A stretch of 64,000 bases of DNA, from positions 124,001 to 188,000 of the forward strand of contig NZ_BCMQ01000002.1 of NCBI RefSeq assembly GCF_001485415.1, given 5' to 3'. Positions within the stretch are counted from its first letter, which is position 1; each line of letters begins with the position of its first letter. The DNA is from Myroides odoratimimus (GTDB lineage: Bacteria > Bacteroidota > Bacteroidia > Flavobacteriales > Flavobacteriaceae). Position numbers and translations under genes: made by a program. Of the stretch, positions 8,357 through 18,379 are shown in pieces. The notes below the pieces were generated by a model that had not been told where the DNA came from, searched no databases, and saw only the letters and a list, made by a program, of their open reading frames with translations.

Positions 8357-8372
8357 TGTTTCACGTGGAACA
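8357..8372. promoter_or_regulatory. parS: parS-like ParB-binding site 4, touching the mnmG start codon
   Basis: TGTTTCACGTGGAACA matches the consensus at every fixed position and ends at the base before the mnmG ATG, occupying the ribosome-binding position. Confidence 0.82.
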
Positions 8373-10250
8373 ATGAGTATATTCGCTGATAAATATGATG
8401 TAATAGTAGTAGGTGGTGGGCACGCTGGTTCAGAAGCTGCTGCTGCTGCTGCAAATATGGGTTCTAAAACTTTATTGATTACAATGAGTTTGCAGAACAT
8501 CGCTCAGATGTCTTGTAATCCTGCAATGGGAGGTATCGCAAAAGGGCAAATCGTAAGAGAGATAGATGCATTAGGAGGTTACTCTGGTATTGTATCTGAT
8601 AAGACTGCGATCCAGTTTAAGATGCTTAATAAGTCTAAAGGACCTGCTATGTGGTCTCCTCGAGTGCAGTCTGACCGTATGCGTTTCTCTGAGACTTGGA
8701 GGCTTATGTTAGAGGGAACACCTAACCTTGATTTTTATCAAGATATGGTGAAATCTTTGATTATTAAGAATCATAAGATTGAAGGTGTAGTAACTAATCT
8801 TGGGTTAGAAATAAAGGCTAAGACTGTTATCTTAACTAATGGTACCTTCTTAAATGGGCTTATCCACATCGGAGAAAAACAGTTCGGTGGTGGTAGAGCT
8901 GGAGAGGGGGCTGCTTATGGAATAACAGAAGACCTAGTGAAAGCTGGTTTTACTTCTGGCAGAATGAAAACAGGTACACCTCCTAGGGTAGATGGTCGAT
9001 CATTAGACTATAGTAAGATGGAAGTACAAGGTGGAGATATTAACCCTTCTAAGTTTTCTTACCTAGATGTGACACAACCATTAGTTCAACAAAGAGACTG
9101 TTTTATGACGTATACTTCTCCTGAAGTACACGATTTATTAAGAGAAGGATTTGATCGTTCTCCGATGTTTACAGGTAGAATTAAGAGTATAGGACCACGT
9201 TATTGTCCATCTATAGAAGATAAGATTAACCGTTTTGCTGATAAAGATAGACACCAAATATTCGTAGAACCTGAGGGGTGGAATACTTGTGAGATCTATG
9301 TAAATGGATTCTCTACTTCACTACCAGAAGACGTACAGTTTAAAGCTCTTCGTTCGGTAGCTGGGTTTGAGAATGCTAAGATATTTAGACCTGGGTATGC
9401 TATCGAGTACGATTATTTTCCACCTACGCAGTTAAAGCATACGCTTGAAACTAAGCTTGTAGAAGGACTATATTTCGCTGGGCAAATCAATGGTACTACA
9501 GGTTATGAAGAGGCAGCTGCACAAGGGCTAATGGCTGGTATGAATGCTGCTTTAAAAGTAAGAGAAGAAGGAGAATTAATCCTTAGAAGAGATGAAGCAT
9601 ATATAGGTGTATTGATAGATGATTTGATCACGAAGGGGACAGAAGAGCCTTATAGAATGTTTACATCTCGTGCGGAATACCGTACTTTATTACGTCAAGA
9701 TAATGCTGATTTTAGATTAACACCGAAGTCTTATGAACTAGGCTTAGCGTCTGAAGAACGTATGAGAAGAATGGAACATAAGCAGACTGAAGCAGAAAAC
9801 TTCGTTCAATTCTTTAAAGAAACAAGTGTGAAAACAGAGGAGGCTAATCCTATTTTAGAAGAGAAAGGATCGTCTCTAATGAGTCAACCTGATAAGATGT
9901 TTAAGGTATTCTCTCGTCCACAAATCGAGTTAGAAGATATCCTTAAATTCGAAAAGGTAAAAACTTATATAGACGAGCATGATCTAGATCAGGAGATCAT
10001 AGAGCAAGCTGAAATCCAAGTGAAATACTCAGGGTATATAGAGAAAGAAAAGAACAATGCTGATAAACTTAATAGGTTAGAGGATGTAAGAATCCCTGCT
10101 AATTTCGATTATGATAAGATAGTATCTCTATCGTTTGAGTCACGTGAGAAGCTTAAAAATATTAAGCCTATTACGATATCTCAAGCTTCTCGTATCAGTG
10201 GTGTAACGCCTACAGATATCTCTATCTTGTTAATCCATATGGGTAGATAA
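8373..10250 (+). CDS. mnmG: tRNA uridine-5-carboxymethylaminomethyl modification enzyme MnmG
   Basis: 625 residues, the length of MnmG/GidA. The FAD site is [12 protein letters not shown] near residues 12-23. Family blocks [30 protein letters not shown] and [14 protein letters not shown] are intact. With MnmE it installs the carboxymethylaminomethyl group on U34 of several tRNAs, using FAD and a folate donor. No mnmE is in the window. mnmG near oriC and parS sites is a conserved bacterial arrangement. The start is fixed by the 4th parS-like site directly before it; no Shine-Dalgarno-like sequence is seen. It ends in a parS-containing terminator. Confidence 0.97.
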   Translation: MSIFADKYDVIVVGGGHAGSEAAAAAANMGSKTLLITMSLQNIAQMSCNPAMGGIAKGQIVREIDALGGYSGIVSDKTAIQFKMLNKSKGPAMWSPRVQSDRMRFSETWRLMLEGTPNLDFYQDMVKSLIIKNHKIEGVVTNLGLEIKAKTVILTNGTFLNGLIHIGEKQFGGGRAGEGAAYGITEDLVKAGFTSGRMKTGTPPRVDGRSLDYSKMEVQGGDINPSKFSYLDVTQPLVQQRDCFMTYTSPEVHDLLREGFDRSPMFTGRIKSIGPRYCPSIEDKINRFADKDRHQIFVEPEGWNTCEIYVNGFSTSLPEDVQFKALRSVAGFENAKIFRPGYAIEYDYFPPTQLKHTLETKLVEGLYFAGQINGTTGYEEAAAQGLMAGMNAALKVREEGELILRRDEAYIGVLIDDLITKGTEEPYRMFTSRAEYRTLLRQDNADFRLTPKSYELGLASEERMRRMEHKQTEAENFVQFFKETSVKTEEANPILEEKGSSLMSQPDKMFKVFSRPQIELEDILKFEKVKTYIDEHDLDQEIIEQAEIQVKYSGYIEKEKNNADKLNRLEDVRIPANFDYDKIVSLSFESREKLKNIKPITISQASRISGVTPTDISILLIHMGR

Positions 10251-10279
10251 GCAGGTTTAGCAGGCTTGAAAAAATATAG

Positions 10280-10320
10280 AAGGCTGGTATGTTCCACGTG
10301 GAACATACCAGCCTTTTTTT
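10280..10320 (+). terminator. mnmG terminator built around a parS-like site
   Basis: AAGGCTGGTATGTTCCAC at 10280-10297 and GTGGAACATACCAGCCTT at 10298-10315 form a perfect 36-base palindrome, followed by T residues. The centre is the parS-like palindrome at 10290-10305. Confidence 0.85.
10290..10305. promoter_or_regulatory. parS: parS-like ParB-binding site 5, in the mnmG terminator
   Basis: TGTTCCACGTGGAACA, identical to site 3 at 8311-8326, at the core of the terminator palindrome. Confidence 0.8.
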
Positions 10321-11108
10321 ATGGATGGAACTGTATAGAATAATATAGAAGTAGTGTAGTAGGTACATATATTAGAGCATAGAGTAGGTAGACGTATAGT
10401 GTATCATATGTAAAGTTCAGAGTACTTATTTTGGCGTTATTATTAGCGGTTAAGGATATGGTATCCTCTCTATAGTTATTGTGTTTTGTATTGTAAAGGA
10501 TAGTCTAATACTCTTGAATTTTTACTTTATAAGAGGTATTGAGTAGATAGTATTTGATGCTTTAGTTTTTACTTTCTTTTAAAGGAGAGGATGAGTTTAT
10601 ACCTTAATACTATATTAGAAAGTACTCTTATCTATATGCTTATTTACTTTCATAGTGATTATATAATTTTACTACACAGTACTAATTTGAGTAGATAAAA
10701 GAAAGTAGAATATTCGTAAGAGTTTATATTTATGTATAGTTATCTGGGTTGTCTTCTATCATTTTTTATTTAGAGAATAGGGGATAATATTATGTAATGA
10801 GTTAGTACTTTATGGGGGTATTATGATTGGCTATTTTAAAGAAGAAAAATGAAGTTTAATGAAAGGAAGGAACGAAGCTTTCTAGTTATCTACTTTATAT
10901 TTTTAGTTAGAGTAATTGTTTAGGTTATCTATTTTAGTTTAGTACTTTTTGTTTTTTAAGTGAATTTTTAAGGGTTGTTATTCGACGTTAAATAATAACT
11001 TTAAGTAACATTTTTAGACTTAGGTTTTCTCTCTTTTTATTTTAAAATTCCCCTTAACTAAGTCATTATTTTTTTGTGGTTTTAGAATCATACCCGATAT
11101 ATGTTGTT
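10321..11108. other. noncoding gap, nothing recognised
   Basis: About 790 bases of purine- and T-rich DNA with many stop codons in all frames. I see no open frame of note, no tRNA-like fold and no further parS-like site. It may be origin-proximal spacer. Confidence 0.6.
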
Positions 11109-11116
11109 TATATTTG
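11109..11116 (+). promoter_or_regulatory. -7 element of the methyltransferase gene
   Basis: TATATTTG matches TAnnTTTG and lies 22 bases before the ATG at 11139. It falls inside the longer open frame that begins at 11076, which argues for the downstream start. Confidence 0.5.
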
Positions 11117-11138
11117 TGTGGCTTTTAAAACTTCATTG

Positions 11139-11987
11139 ATGGAAATTAATGCAACTATTAAATATATAGAAGTAGAAGATCATTCTGTTTCTAAAGAGAA
11201 ATTTGAACTTTATTTAGATGAGAAGTTTCAGTTATTAAAAACTGAACCAGTTCCTGATTTGGATAAATTAGATAGTTATTATGAAAGCCCTGAATACATT
11301 TCTCATACAGATAGTAAAAAGACTTTCTTCGATAAAGTATATCAAACGATCAAATCAAAAGCTATACAGAATAAGTACAAAATACTTGAAGATATTAAAA
11401 GTGATCAAGGTGTACTTTTAGACATAGGATGTGGAACAGGGGAGTTTCTATTAGAAGGGAAAAGTAGAGGTTGGTCTGTTTTGGGCTTTGAACCAAATAA
11501 TGGAGCTCGACAATTAAGCTTAAATAAAGGAATCACCTTAGTAGATTCTCTAGATGATATAGAAGATCATTCTGTAGATGTTATTACGATGTGGCATGTG
11601 TTAGAACATATACCTGATTTAGATAAACAGATAATGATGCTTCAACGTATATTAAAAAAAGAAGGAACACTGATTGTCGCTGTACCTAATTATAATTCTT
11701 ACGACGCTAAGTATTATGGTGAATATTGGGCAGCTTATGATGTACCTCGTCACCTTTGGCATTTTTCTCAAAAGTCAATTCCATTACTTTTTAATCTTTA
11801 CCAATTTGAATTAGTAGAAACATATCCAATGTTGTTCGATAGTTTTTATGTTTCACTTTTATCTGAACAATATAAAACAGGAAAGAAGAATTGGTTTAAA
11901 GCTTTTCGTGTTGGATTAAAATCAAATATTGAAGCAAGAGCAAATTTAGAGTACTCTTCACTGATTTATTACTTAAAAAAGAACTAA
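11139..11987 (+). CDS. class I SAM-dependent methyltransferase
   Basis: 282 residues from the chosen ATG; an in-frame start at 11076 would add 21 residues but lies upstream of a good -7 element. SAM-binding motif I is LLDIGCGTGEF near residues 94-103, motif II region VITMWHVLEHIPD follows, and VAVPNYNSYDAKYYGEYWAAYDVPRHLWHF resembles methyltransferases acting on polysaccharide or quinone-like substrates (Methyltransf_23-type). The N-terminal 90 residues are not recognised. The substrate is unknown, and the gene stands alone between noncoding stretches. Confidence 0.85.
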   Translation: MEINATIKYIEVEDHSVSKEKFELYLDEKFQLLKTEPVPDLDKLDSYYESPEYISHTDSKKTFFDKVYQTIKSKAIQNKYKILEDIKSDQGVLLDIGCGTGEFLLEGKSRGWSVLGFEPNNGARQLSLNKGITLVDSLDDIEDHSVDVITMWHVLEHIPDLDKQIMMLQRILKKEGTLIVAVPNYNSYDAKYYGEYWAAYDVPRHLWHFSQKSIPLLFNLYQFELVETYPMLFDSFYVSLLSEQYKTGKKNWFKAFRVGLKSNIEARANLEYSSLIYYLKKN

Positions 11988-12255
11988 GCTACTTTTTAGT
12001 AGGATAAGATGTTTTTTTAGCTCTTTAGAAGTACTATTTCTTATTTTAAAGCGATTTAAGCGAGTTTCTACTTAGTAGTGATGTCTTTGTATTCCTTTTT
12101 TGAGATAATAGTTATTTTAGTGGTTTAAAAAAGGTGTTATGTATTAGGTTTATCTATATAGTTGAATGTATTTGATAGATTTTTATTATATCTTAATTAT
12201 TTTTATTTAACTGTAAAAAGTTTATTACATTTACAACAGGTTTAAAAAAGCGAAA

Positions 12256-12846
12256 ATGAAAAAAACTATTTTAATGCTAGGTATAGCTGGATTATTATTT
12301 TCATGTAATAATAATGCAACTCCTGCTACTGAATTCAAAACTGCTTATGTAGATTCTGCTAAGTTGATGAAGGAGTATGAAGAGATGAAGGATATGGAAT
12401 CAAAATATAAGATCCAATCTGAAGAAAAAGGAAAAAGCTTAGAAGCTGAAGTTGCTAAGTTCCAACAAGAGGTTCAAAACTTCCAAGCTAATGCTCGTCA
12501 AAAAGGACAAGCATGGGCTGAGCAAACTGCTGCTAACCTTCAAAGAAAAGAGCAAGAATTACAGTTTAAACAACAAACTTTAATGCAAGCTTTACAAAAA
12601 GAGAGCGGTGAGGAAATGGAAGCTGTAGTGAAAAAAGTAAAAGAACATATCGCTGAGTATGCTAAAAAGAATAACTTAGACTATGTATTCAATACTGAGG
12701 ATGCATCTACTGTTATCTATAGTAAAGACGGTAATGATGTTACTGAAATCATGATCAAAGAATTAAATGCTAAATATAAAGGTAGTGCTACTCCTGCTAA
12801 ATTAGAGGAAACAAAACCTGCAGAAAGCAAAGAAGATAAAAAGTAA
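12256..12846 (+). CDS. OmpH/Skp-family periplasmic chaperone lipoprotein
   Basis: 196 residues with a lipobox LLFSC (Cys17). Then come an AYVDSAKLMKEYEEM block, a long coiled coil of charged and Gln-rich helices (about 45-125), and the C-terminal NNLDYVFNTEDASTVIYSKDGNDVT block typical of OmpH/Skp. Such proteins hold unfolded outer membrane proteins in the periplasm; being lipidated is common in this phylum. The C-terminal tail is Lys/Glu-rich. It is monocistronic, ending in a terminator at 12870-12896. A possible -7 element (TACATTTA, last base off) is at 12226-12233. Confidence 0.85.
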   Translation: MKKTILMLGIAGLLFSCNNNATPATEFKTAYVDSAKLMKEYEEMKDMESKYKIQSEEKGKSLEAEVAKFQQEVQNFQANARQKGQAWAEQTAANLQRKEQELQFKQQTLMQALQKESGEEMEAVVKKVKEHIAEYAKKNNLDYVFNTEDASTVIYSKDGNDVTEIMIKELNAKYKGSATPAKLEETKPAESKEDKK

Positions 12847-12869
12847 TATCTTTGAATTACTTTAGAGAA

Positions 12870-12896
12870 AGCCCTTGTTTTAACAGGGGCTTTTTT
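12870..12896 (+). terminator. intrinsic terminator after the OmpH-like gene
   Basis: AGCCCTTG and CAGGGGCT arms with a 6-base loop, then six T. Confidence 0.85.
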
Positions 12897-12939
12897 CGTT
12901 TAGTACAGTTTTATTATCGTATTTTGTAAAAAAAAAGGA

Positions 12940-15219
12940 ATGACTAATTTTTCAGAAGAAGCAGAATACGTTTTAAAGTTTATCAATGAGACGAATAGAT
13001 CTCTTTTTTTGACAGGAAAGGCTGGTACTGGTAAAACTACCTTGTTAAAAGAAATTATTAATACTACACATAAGAATGCAGTAATAGTAGCTCCTACTGG
13101 GATAGCGGCTTTGAACGCAGGTGGAGTGACTATACATTCTTTTTTTCATTTGCCTTTTGCTGCTTTTGTTCCTGATACTAAGAATCCTCCTATTTTTACT
13201 GATACAATCAAGTTTGAAAATCGCGTATCGCTAAGGCGTCATATGCTGATGAGTAATGCTCGTAGAGCGTTGTTCTTAAACATGGATTTGTTGATTATAG
13301 ACGAGGTCAGTATGTTGCGTGCAGATGTACTAGATGCGATGAACTTTATGTTACAGACTGTGCGTAAAAGTCAACAACCTTTTGGTGGAGTACAGGTTCT
13401 TTTTATAGGAGATTTATTACAGTTGCCACCCGTAGTCAAGAACCAAGAATGGGATGTGTTGAAGCGCTATTATGACGGGGTATATTTCTTCCATTCAGAA
13501 GTTGTTAGACAGTATCCTCCCTTGTATATCGAGTTAGAGAAAGTGTATAGACAGTCGGATCAAGTGTTTATTAACTTGCTAAATAATCTTCGCAATAATC
13601 GTGTATCTAGAGAGGATCTGGCACTCTTAAATCAGTATACCAACCCTAACTTTAATATAAAAGATAATCCTGGTTATATCACTCTAAGTACACATAATGC
13701 TAAGGCGGACAAGATTAATGAAGACGCACTTAGAGGATTGTTTACGAAGGAGTTTAGTTTTATGCCTGAAGTCGTGGGAGATTTTCCTGAAAAGATATAT
13801 CCTATCGAGGCTAAAATGACGCTTAAAGAAGGTGCTCAGGTTATTTTTATTAAGAATGATATCTCTCCTGAGAAGCGATTCTACAACGGTAAAATGGGAA
13901 TGGTGAAGACCTTGACTAAGCATGAGATATTCATAGAGTTTGAAAATAAAGAAGTCATTGAAGTAGAACGATACGAGTGGCAGAATATAAAATATACGGT
14001 TGACCCTAATACTAAGGAAATCGTAGAAGAGGTCTTAGGTACCTTTAGTCATTATCCGCTTAAGCTAGCATGGGCTATTACAGTGCATAAGAGTCAAGGG
14101 CTTACCTTTGATAAAGCTGTTTTAGACGTATCTAAGGTGTTTTTACCTGGGCAGGCTTATGTTGCCTTATCTAGACTTCGTTCGTTAGAAGGATTAGTTT
14201 TATTATCACCTATACAGATGAACGGCTTAGTCAATGATGAGGATGTAATGAGCTATGCAGAGAATAAGGCTGGTGCAGAAGAATTAAATCTGCAATTAAA
14301 GATAGAGACAAAGAACTTTCTTCGAAACTATCTGATACAGACCTATTCTTGGTTTAACCTTAGTACACAATGGCATACGCACCTTTATAGTTATAATGCC
14401 GAGGCGGAGAGAAGTAAGAAAAGTGCATTTATGGGCTGGGCTCAGCGTATGACAAATCACTTAGATGAAATGGTTGTTCACTCAGAGAAATTTGTCAATC
14501 AGTTAAGAGCGTTGTTTGAAGAAGAACCTTTCAGATTTGAGTTTACTAAAGAACGTGTACTTAAAGCGTATGATTACTTTTTCCCTCGTTTAGATCATAT
14601 GGTTTTTGAGTTATTGTTCACTATAGCACAGGTAAAAACTGCGAAGAAATCAAAGGCGTTCTATGAAGAATTAGTACCGTTAGAAGAGTCGTTATTGAAG
14701 ACGGTTATTCAGATGAAGAAGGCTTCTATTATGTTGAAGTTAATAGAAGAGGATAAGAAGATATGTAAGGAGAATCTGCGCTCACTAGAGATCAGCGAGT
14801 ATAAGATTAACCATTTAGTCAATATCGCTAATCTGATAAGAAGTACTAAACTAGGAGTAGAAGAGGAGGAAGATATAGAAGTGTATTCTTCTAGTCCGAA
14901 GACGAAGTCGAAAGAGAAAAAGAAGTCTACGTTTGTCATTACCCTAGAGATGTGGAAAGAGAAGATGAGTATAGAAGATATTGCATTAACTAGAAAACTG
15001 ACTACGACTACGATTTATTCTCATATCGGTAAGTTGATTATGGATGGGCATATTACCTTAGAGGAAGTATTGCCAAAAGAACGTATAGAGGAGTTAACCG
15101 CTTTATTTGAAAAGAGTAAGGGAATGACATTATCTGAGATTAAAGTGAATGCAGAAGAGGACTTCTCATGGGAAGAATTAAAGTTGTATCAACGTGCAAT
15201 GGCTCAGAAAGAGGAGTAA
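12940..15219 (+). CDS. PIF1/RecD-like superfamily 1 helicase with C-terminal helix-turn-helix
   Basis: 759 residues. Walker A GKAGTGKT at 26-33, Walker B IIDEVSML near 119-126, a GDLLQLPPV motif near 154-162, and the motif WAITVHKSQGLTFDKAVLDV near 380-400, diagnostic of PIF1/RecD-type helicases. The middle is helical. Residues about 675-725 (EKMSIEDIALTRKLTTTTIYSHIGKLIMDG) form a RecQ-C-like HTH_40 domain. The role is likely DNA unwinding in replication or repair in the cytosol; the substrate is not known. The start MTNFSEEAEYVLKFI is supported by the position of the Walker motif. No operon partners are evident. Confidence 0.88.
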   Translation: MTNFSEEAEYVLKFINETNRSLFLTGKAGTGKTTLLKEIINTTHKNAVIVAPTGIAALNAGGVTIHSFFHLPFAAFVPDTKNPPIFTDTIKFENRVSLRRHMLMSNARRALFLNMDLLIIDEVSMLRADVLDAMNFMLQTVRKSQQPFGGVQVLFIGDLLQLPPVVKNQEWDVLKRYYDGVYFFHSEVVRQYPPLYIELEKVYRQSDQVFINLLNNLRNNRVSREDLALLNQYTNPNFNIKDNPGYITLSTHNAKADKINEDALRGLFTKEFSFMPEVVGDFPEKIYPIEAKMTLKEGAQVIFIKNDISPEKRFYNGKMGMVKTLTKHEIFIEFENKEVIEVERYEWQNIKYTVDPNTKEIVEEVLGTFSHYPLKLAWAITVHKSQGLTFDKAVLDVSKVFLPGQAYVALSRLRSLEGLVLLSPIQMNGLVNDEDVMSYAENKAGAEELNLQLKIETKNFLRNYLIQTYSWFNLSTQWHTHLYSYNAEAERSKKSAFMGWAQRMTNHLDEMVVHSEKFVNQLRALFEEEPFRFEFTKERVLKAYDYFFPRLDHMVFELLFTIAQVKTAKKSKAFYEELVPLEESLLKTVIQMKKASIMLKLIEEDKKICKENLRSLEISEYKINHLVNIANLIRSTKLGVEEEEDIEVYSSSPKTKSKEKKKSTFVITLEMWKEKMSIEDIALTRKLTTTTIYSHIGKLIMDGHITLEEVLPKERIEELTALFEKSKGMTLSEIKVNAEEDFSWEELKLYQRAMAQKEE

Positions 15220-15301
15220 GGTATATACTGAAGTAAACATACTGTCATTAGAGAATGAATCAAGTGTGGGGCTTATTTGCTTTTGCTTTGCTAGGGGAGT
15301 G

Positions 15302-15383
15302 CTTGCAGTATTCTAGCACATTCCTTCGACAAAACACCTGTTTTGCCTAGGATTCTCCAAGGAAAGTCCTAGGAATCTGCAAG
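15302..15383. repeat. nested inverted repeats in the intergenic region
   Basis: CTTGCAG (15302-15308) pairs with CTGCAAG (15377-15383), and CCTAGGA (15346-15352) pairs with TCCTAGG (15367-15373). A small AAAAC/GTTTT hairpin lies at 15331-15344. This could be the folded remnant of a mobile repeat or a small RNA; there is no coding potential. Confidence 0.5.
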
Positions 15384-15426
15384 AAAGTGCAAGCTAAAGC
15401 TATACTCTTCTAAATAGAAACAATAA

Positions 15427-15461
15427 AAAAACGGTCGTATTCATCGAATGCGACCGTTTTT
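15427..15461. terminator. bidirectional terminator between helicase and holB
   Basis: AAAAACGGTCGTATTC and GAATGCGACCGTTTTT arms (16 pairs, one wobble) with a 3-base loop. T runs lie on both strands, serving the minus-strand holB ending at 15463. Confidence 0.85.
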
Positions 15462-15462
15462 A

Positions 15463-16611
15463 TTACTTCTTATGTATTAACCGTGTTAGCTTTATAGATA
15501 GATCTGTGAAGATCATTTTAGCATTACCATTTCGTTCTATATGGTAGATAGCATCACCTAGCTCTTGGTATATTTCATTTATATTTTCTCCGTTGACAAA
15601 GGGAGCAAAGTTTTCTAGTTTAAACTTATCTACTGTCGTTTTATAATACACTAGTTCTGGAGTTTGATAGTTTAACAGCAGAGCCTGTCTGAATAGTTCT
15701 ATACAGAACTCTATAAACTGTTTTTGCTGTTCACGCCCTAAAGCAGCTAGTTCCTCACTCCATTCTATTAATTCTTGAATTACTGCAGCATTTCCCTTGG
15801 CTCTAAAGGCTGCTCGTACCCATTGTACAAACCATTTCTCATAAGGTAAGGCATTCGCTTTATTATGCAGTAAGCTCAGTGCTTTATTATAACTTCCTTG
15901 CGATTGATTAGCGATCATGATGGCTTCCTGTGGATCACATTGCTCACGTTGTATTAAAGCTTCTTGTATTTCGATAGCGTTAAGCGGAGGAAACTTTAGT
16001 ACTTGACATCTCGAGAGGATAGTCTGTAGAATATTCTTCTCGTTCTCTGCGATTAGGATAAACACTGTTTTAGCAGGTGGTTCTTCTAATAGCTTTAGTA
16101 GTTTATTAGAAGCCTCAGTATTTAGCTTATCTGCCATCCAAATGATCATAATCTTATAACCACCTTCAAAGGATTTTAAGGCAAGTTTCTTCAGTACTTC
16201 ACTCGCTTCATCTACTCCTATTTGTCCTTGTTTATTCTGAATATCAATGTGGGTGTACCAATCGAAAAGGTTTCCGTATTTATTTGTTTTTAAAAAACTA
16301 CGCCATTGTTCTGCGAATAGATCACTAGTAGCATTCCTTTTTACAGCTTCTGTCGTAGCTACAGGATACACAAAGTGTAAGTCTGGGTGAGCAAGATTGT
16401 TGAATTTGATATTACAGGCATCATTTCCTCCTGTGTTTTCATTACCCGTATTTTTGCATAGTAAATACTGTGCGTAGGCGATAGCCATAGGTAAAGTACC
16501 TGTACCTTCTCCACCAATAAATAACTGTGCATGAGGTACACGACCTGATGCAGCTGACTGTATCAAATGATTCTTTAAAAAGGATTGCCCTATAATATCT
16601 GAAAATTGCAT
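15463..16611 (-). CDS. holB: DNA polymerase III delta-prime subunit
   Basis: 382 residues of the clamp-loader AAA+ fold. The family blocks IGQSFLKNHLIQSAASGRVPHAQLFIGGEGTGT at the N-terminus, ADKLNTEASNKLLKLLEEPP and ILSRCQ (the SRC motif) are present. The P-loop GGEGTGTLPMA (33-43) lacks the Lys of a working Walker A, fitting delta-prime, which does not hydrolyse ATP. It is part of the clamp loader that places the beta clamp at primed DNA. Transcribed alone, toward the terminator at 15427-15461. Confidence 0.9.
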   Translation of the reverse strand: MQFSDIIGQSFLKNHLIQSAASGRVPHAQLFIGGEGTGTLPMAIAYAQYLLCKNTGNENTGGNDACNIKFNNLAHPDLHFVYPVATTEAVKRNATSDLFAEQWRSFLKTNKYGNLFDWYTHIDIQNKQGQIGVDEASEVLKKLALKSFEGGYKIMIIWMADKLNTEASNKLLKLLEEPPAKTVFILIAENEKNILQTILSRCQVLKFPPLNAIEIQEALIQREQCDPQEAIMIANQSQGSYNKALSLLHNKANALPYEKWFVQWVRAAFRAKGNAAVIQELIEWSEELAALGREQQKQFIEFCIELFRQALLLNYQTPELVYYKTTVDKFKLENFAPFVNGENINEIYQELGDAIYHIERNGNAKMIFTDLSIKLTRLIHKK

Positions 16612-17091
16612 AAGGCAAAGATAAATTAATTATCAAGTGTTTAAAATAATCAGATTCATAATTGTACAACTATTTTATTTCTGTTTAGAGAATATTTACC
16701 TTCACAAAATAAGGTTTGTTCTATAACAATGTATTGTAATGATACAGCTTATTATGGGGTACTAAATCTATGAAGTGATGATTAAGTCAATGTGTTTTGC
16801 GTTTAGTTTTGTGTTAGGAGTATCTATTTTGTTTGTTATTTAGAGTTTTTTAGACAAGTTCTAGTCTATAACTGTTCTAAAATTAAAAATAGTTTAAATA
16901 TTTATTTGCCCTTATTATTTTGTATTTCTGTCTGTAAATACTATAATATTGAATAATAAATATATGTAAAGTGTAATATATTTATTAATAACTCTGTTTA
17001 TTGGTGTATTTATAAAAGACTAATGAGTGTAATATGTTAAAATTTTCGTTTAACAATATAATAATCAGGTAGTCTGATATCGAAAAAGATT
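16612..17091. other. divergent intergenic region between holB and pgk
   Basis: About 480 bases of AT-rich DNA. The only structure I can point to is an inverted repeat TGTTAAA/TTTAACA at 17035-17055, 37 bases upstream of the pgk -7 element, which could be an operator. No coding region is seen. Confidence 0.5.
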
Positions 17092-17099
17092 TATATTTG
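17092..17099 (+). promoter_or_regulatory. -7 element of pgk
   Basis: TATATTTG fits TAnnTTTG and is 34 bases before the ATG. The -33 element is not clear. Confidence 0.55.
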
Positions 17100-17133
17100 T
17101 GTAACTTATCGTAAAATATATAAAAAAGTAAAG

Positions 17134-18324
17134 ATGAAATCTATTGATAGTTTTGATTTTAAAGATCAAAAGGTGTTGGTTAGAGTTGACTTTAATGTTC
17201 CCCTAGATGAGAATTTTAATGTTACAGATACAAATAGAATAGAGGCTGCAAAACCTACTATTGAAAAAATAGTAAAAGAGGGTGGTGTAGCTATCTTAAT
17301 GTCTCACTTAGGAAGACCTAAGGGAGAGCGCAATGACAAGTATTCACTACGTCATATCGTTGCAAAAACAGAAGAGATTTTAGGACATAAAGTTACTTTT
17401 GTGAACGACTGTGTAGGAAGTACAGTTAAGGAAGCTATCGCAGCTAGTAAAGCTGGAGATATCATCTTATTAGAGAATCTACGTTTCTACGCAGAGGAAG
17501 AAAAAGGTGATGAAGGGTTCTCAAAACAATTAGCTGAGTTAGCTGATTTTTATGTGAATGATGCTTTTGGTACTGCACATAGAGCACATGCTTCTACTAC
17601 TATCGTAGCGAAGTACTTTGCTGATAAAAAATGCTTTGGTTATTTATTAGCTAAAGAGATAGAGAGTTTAAATAAGGTATTGAATAGTACTGATAAGCCT
17701 GTTACAGCTGTATTAGGTGGTTCTAAAGTATCTTCTAAAATTACGATTATCGAGAATATCTTAGATAAGATAGATCACATGATTATCGGTGGAGGGATGA
17801 CTTTTACGTTTATTAAAGCTCTAGGTGGTAAGATCGGTAATTCTATCTGCGAAGATGATAAGCTAGATTTAGCTTTAGATATTTTGAAAAAAGCGAAAGA
17901 GAAGAATGTACAAGTACACTTACCTGTGGATATTTTGGCTGCTGATGCATTCGCTGCTGATGCGAATGTACAAGTGGTAGCTGCTAATGAAATTCCTGAA
18001 GGATGGCAAGGTTTAGATGTAGGTCCTAAGACATTAGAGAGCTTAAAACCTGTGGTAGCTGAGTCAAAAATCATCTTGTGGAATGGTCCTTTAGGAGTAT
18101 TCGAGATGGAGAAATTCGCGAATGGTACGATCGAGTTAGGTAACTTCATTGCTGAAGCTACTAAAAATGGTACTTTTTCATTAGTAGGAGGTGGAGACTC
18201 TGTAGCTGCTGTAAAACAGTTCGGTCTAGCGCCTAAGATGAGTTATGTTTCTACTGGAGGTGGAGCAATGTTGGAAATGTTGGAAGGTCAAGTATTACCA
18301 GGAATTAAAGCAATACAAGAATAA
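17134..18324 (+). CDS. pgk: phosphoglycerate kinase
   Basis: 396 residues, normal length. N-terminal [20 protein letters not shown] (substrate-binding Arg), [37 protein letters not shown] and the C-terminal GGGDSVAAV nucleotide-binding block are all present. It transfers phosphate from 1,3-bisphosphoglycerate to ADP in glycolysis, in the cytosol. Own promoter (17092-17099) and terminator (18332-18364). The mltD-like gene starts 55 bases downstream. Confidence 0.98.
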   Translation: MKSIDSFDFKDQKVLVRVDFNVPLDENFNVTDTNRIEAAKPTIEKIVKEGGVAILMSHLGRPKGERNDKYSLRHIVAKTEEILGHKVTFVNDCVGSTVKEAIAASKAGDIILLENLRFYAEEEKGDEGFSKQLAELADFYVNDAFGTAHRAHASTTIVAKYFADKKCFGYLLAKEIESLNKVLNSTDKPVTAVLGGSKVSSKITIIENILDKIDHMIIGGGMTFTFIKALGGKIGNSICEDDKLDLALDILKKAKEKNVQVHLPVDILAADAFAADANVQVVAANEIPEGWQGLDVGPKTLESLKPVVAESKIILWNGPLGVFEMEKFANGTIELGNFIAEATKNGTFSLVGGGDSVAAVKQFGLAPKMSYVSTGGGAMLEMLEGQVLPGIKAIQE

Positions 18325-18331
18325 TAGTAGG

Positions 18332-18364
18332 TCCCTATGTTTATATACCAAGCATAGGGATTTT
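18332..18364 (+). terminator. pgk terminator
   Basis: TCCCTATG and CATAGGGA arms with a 13-base loop, followed by TTTTAT. Confidence 0.7.
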
Positions 18365-18379
18365 ATAATACATAGCGCG

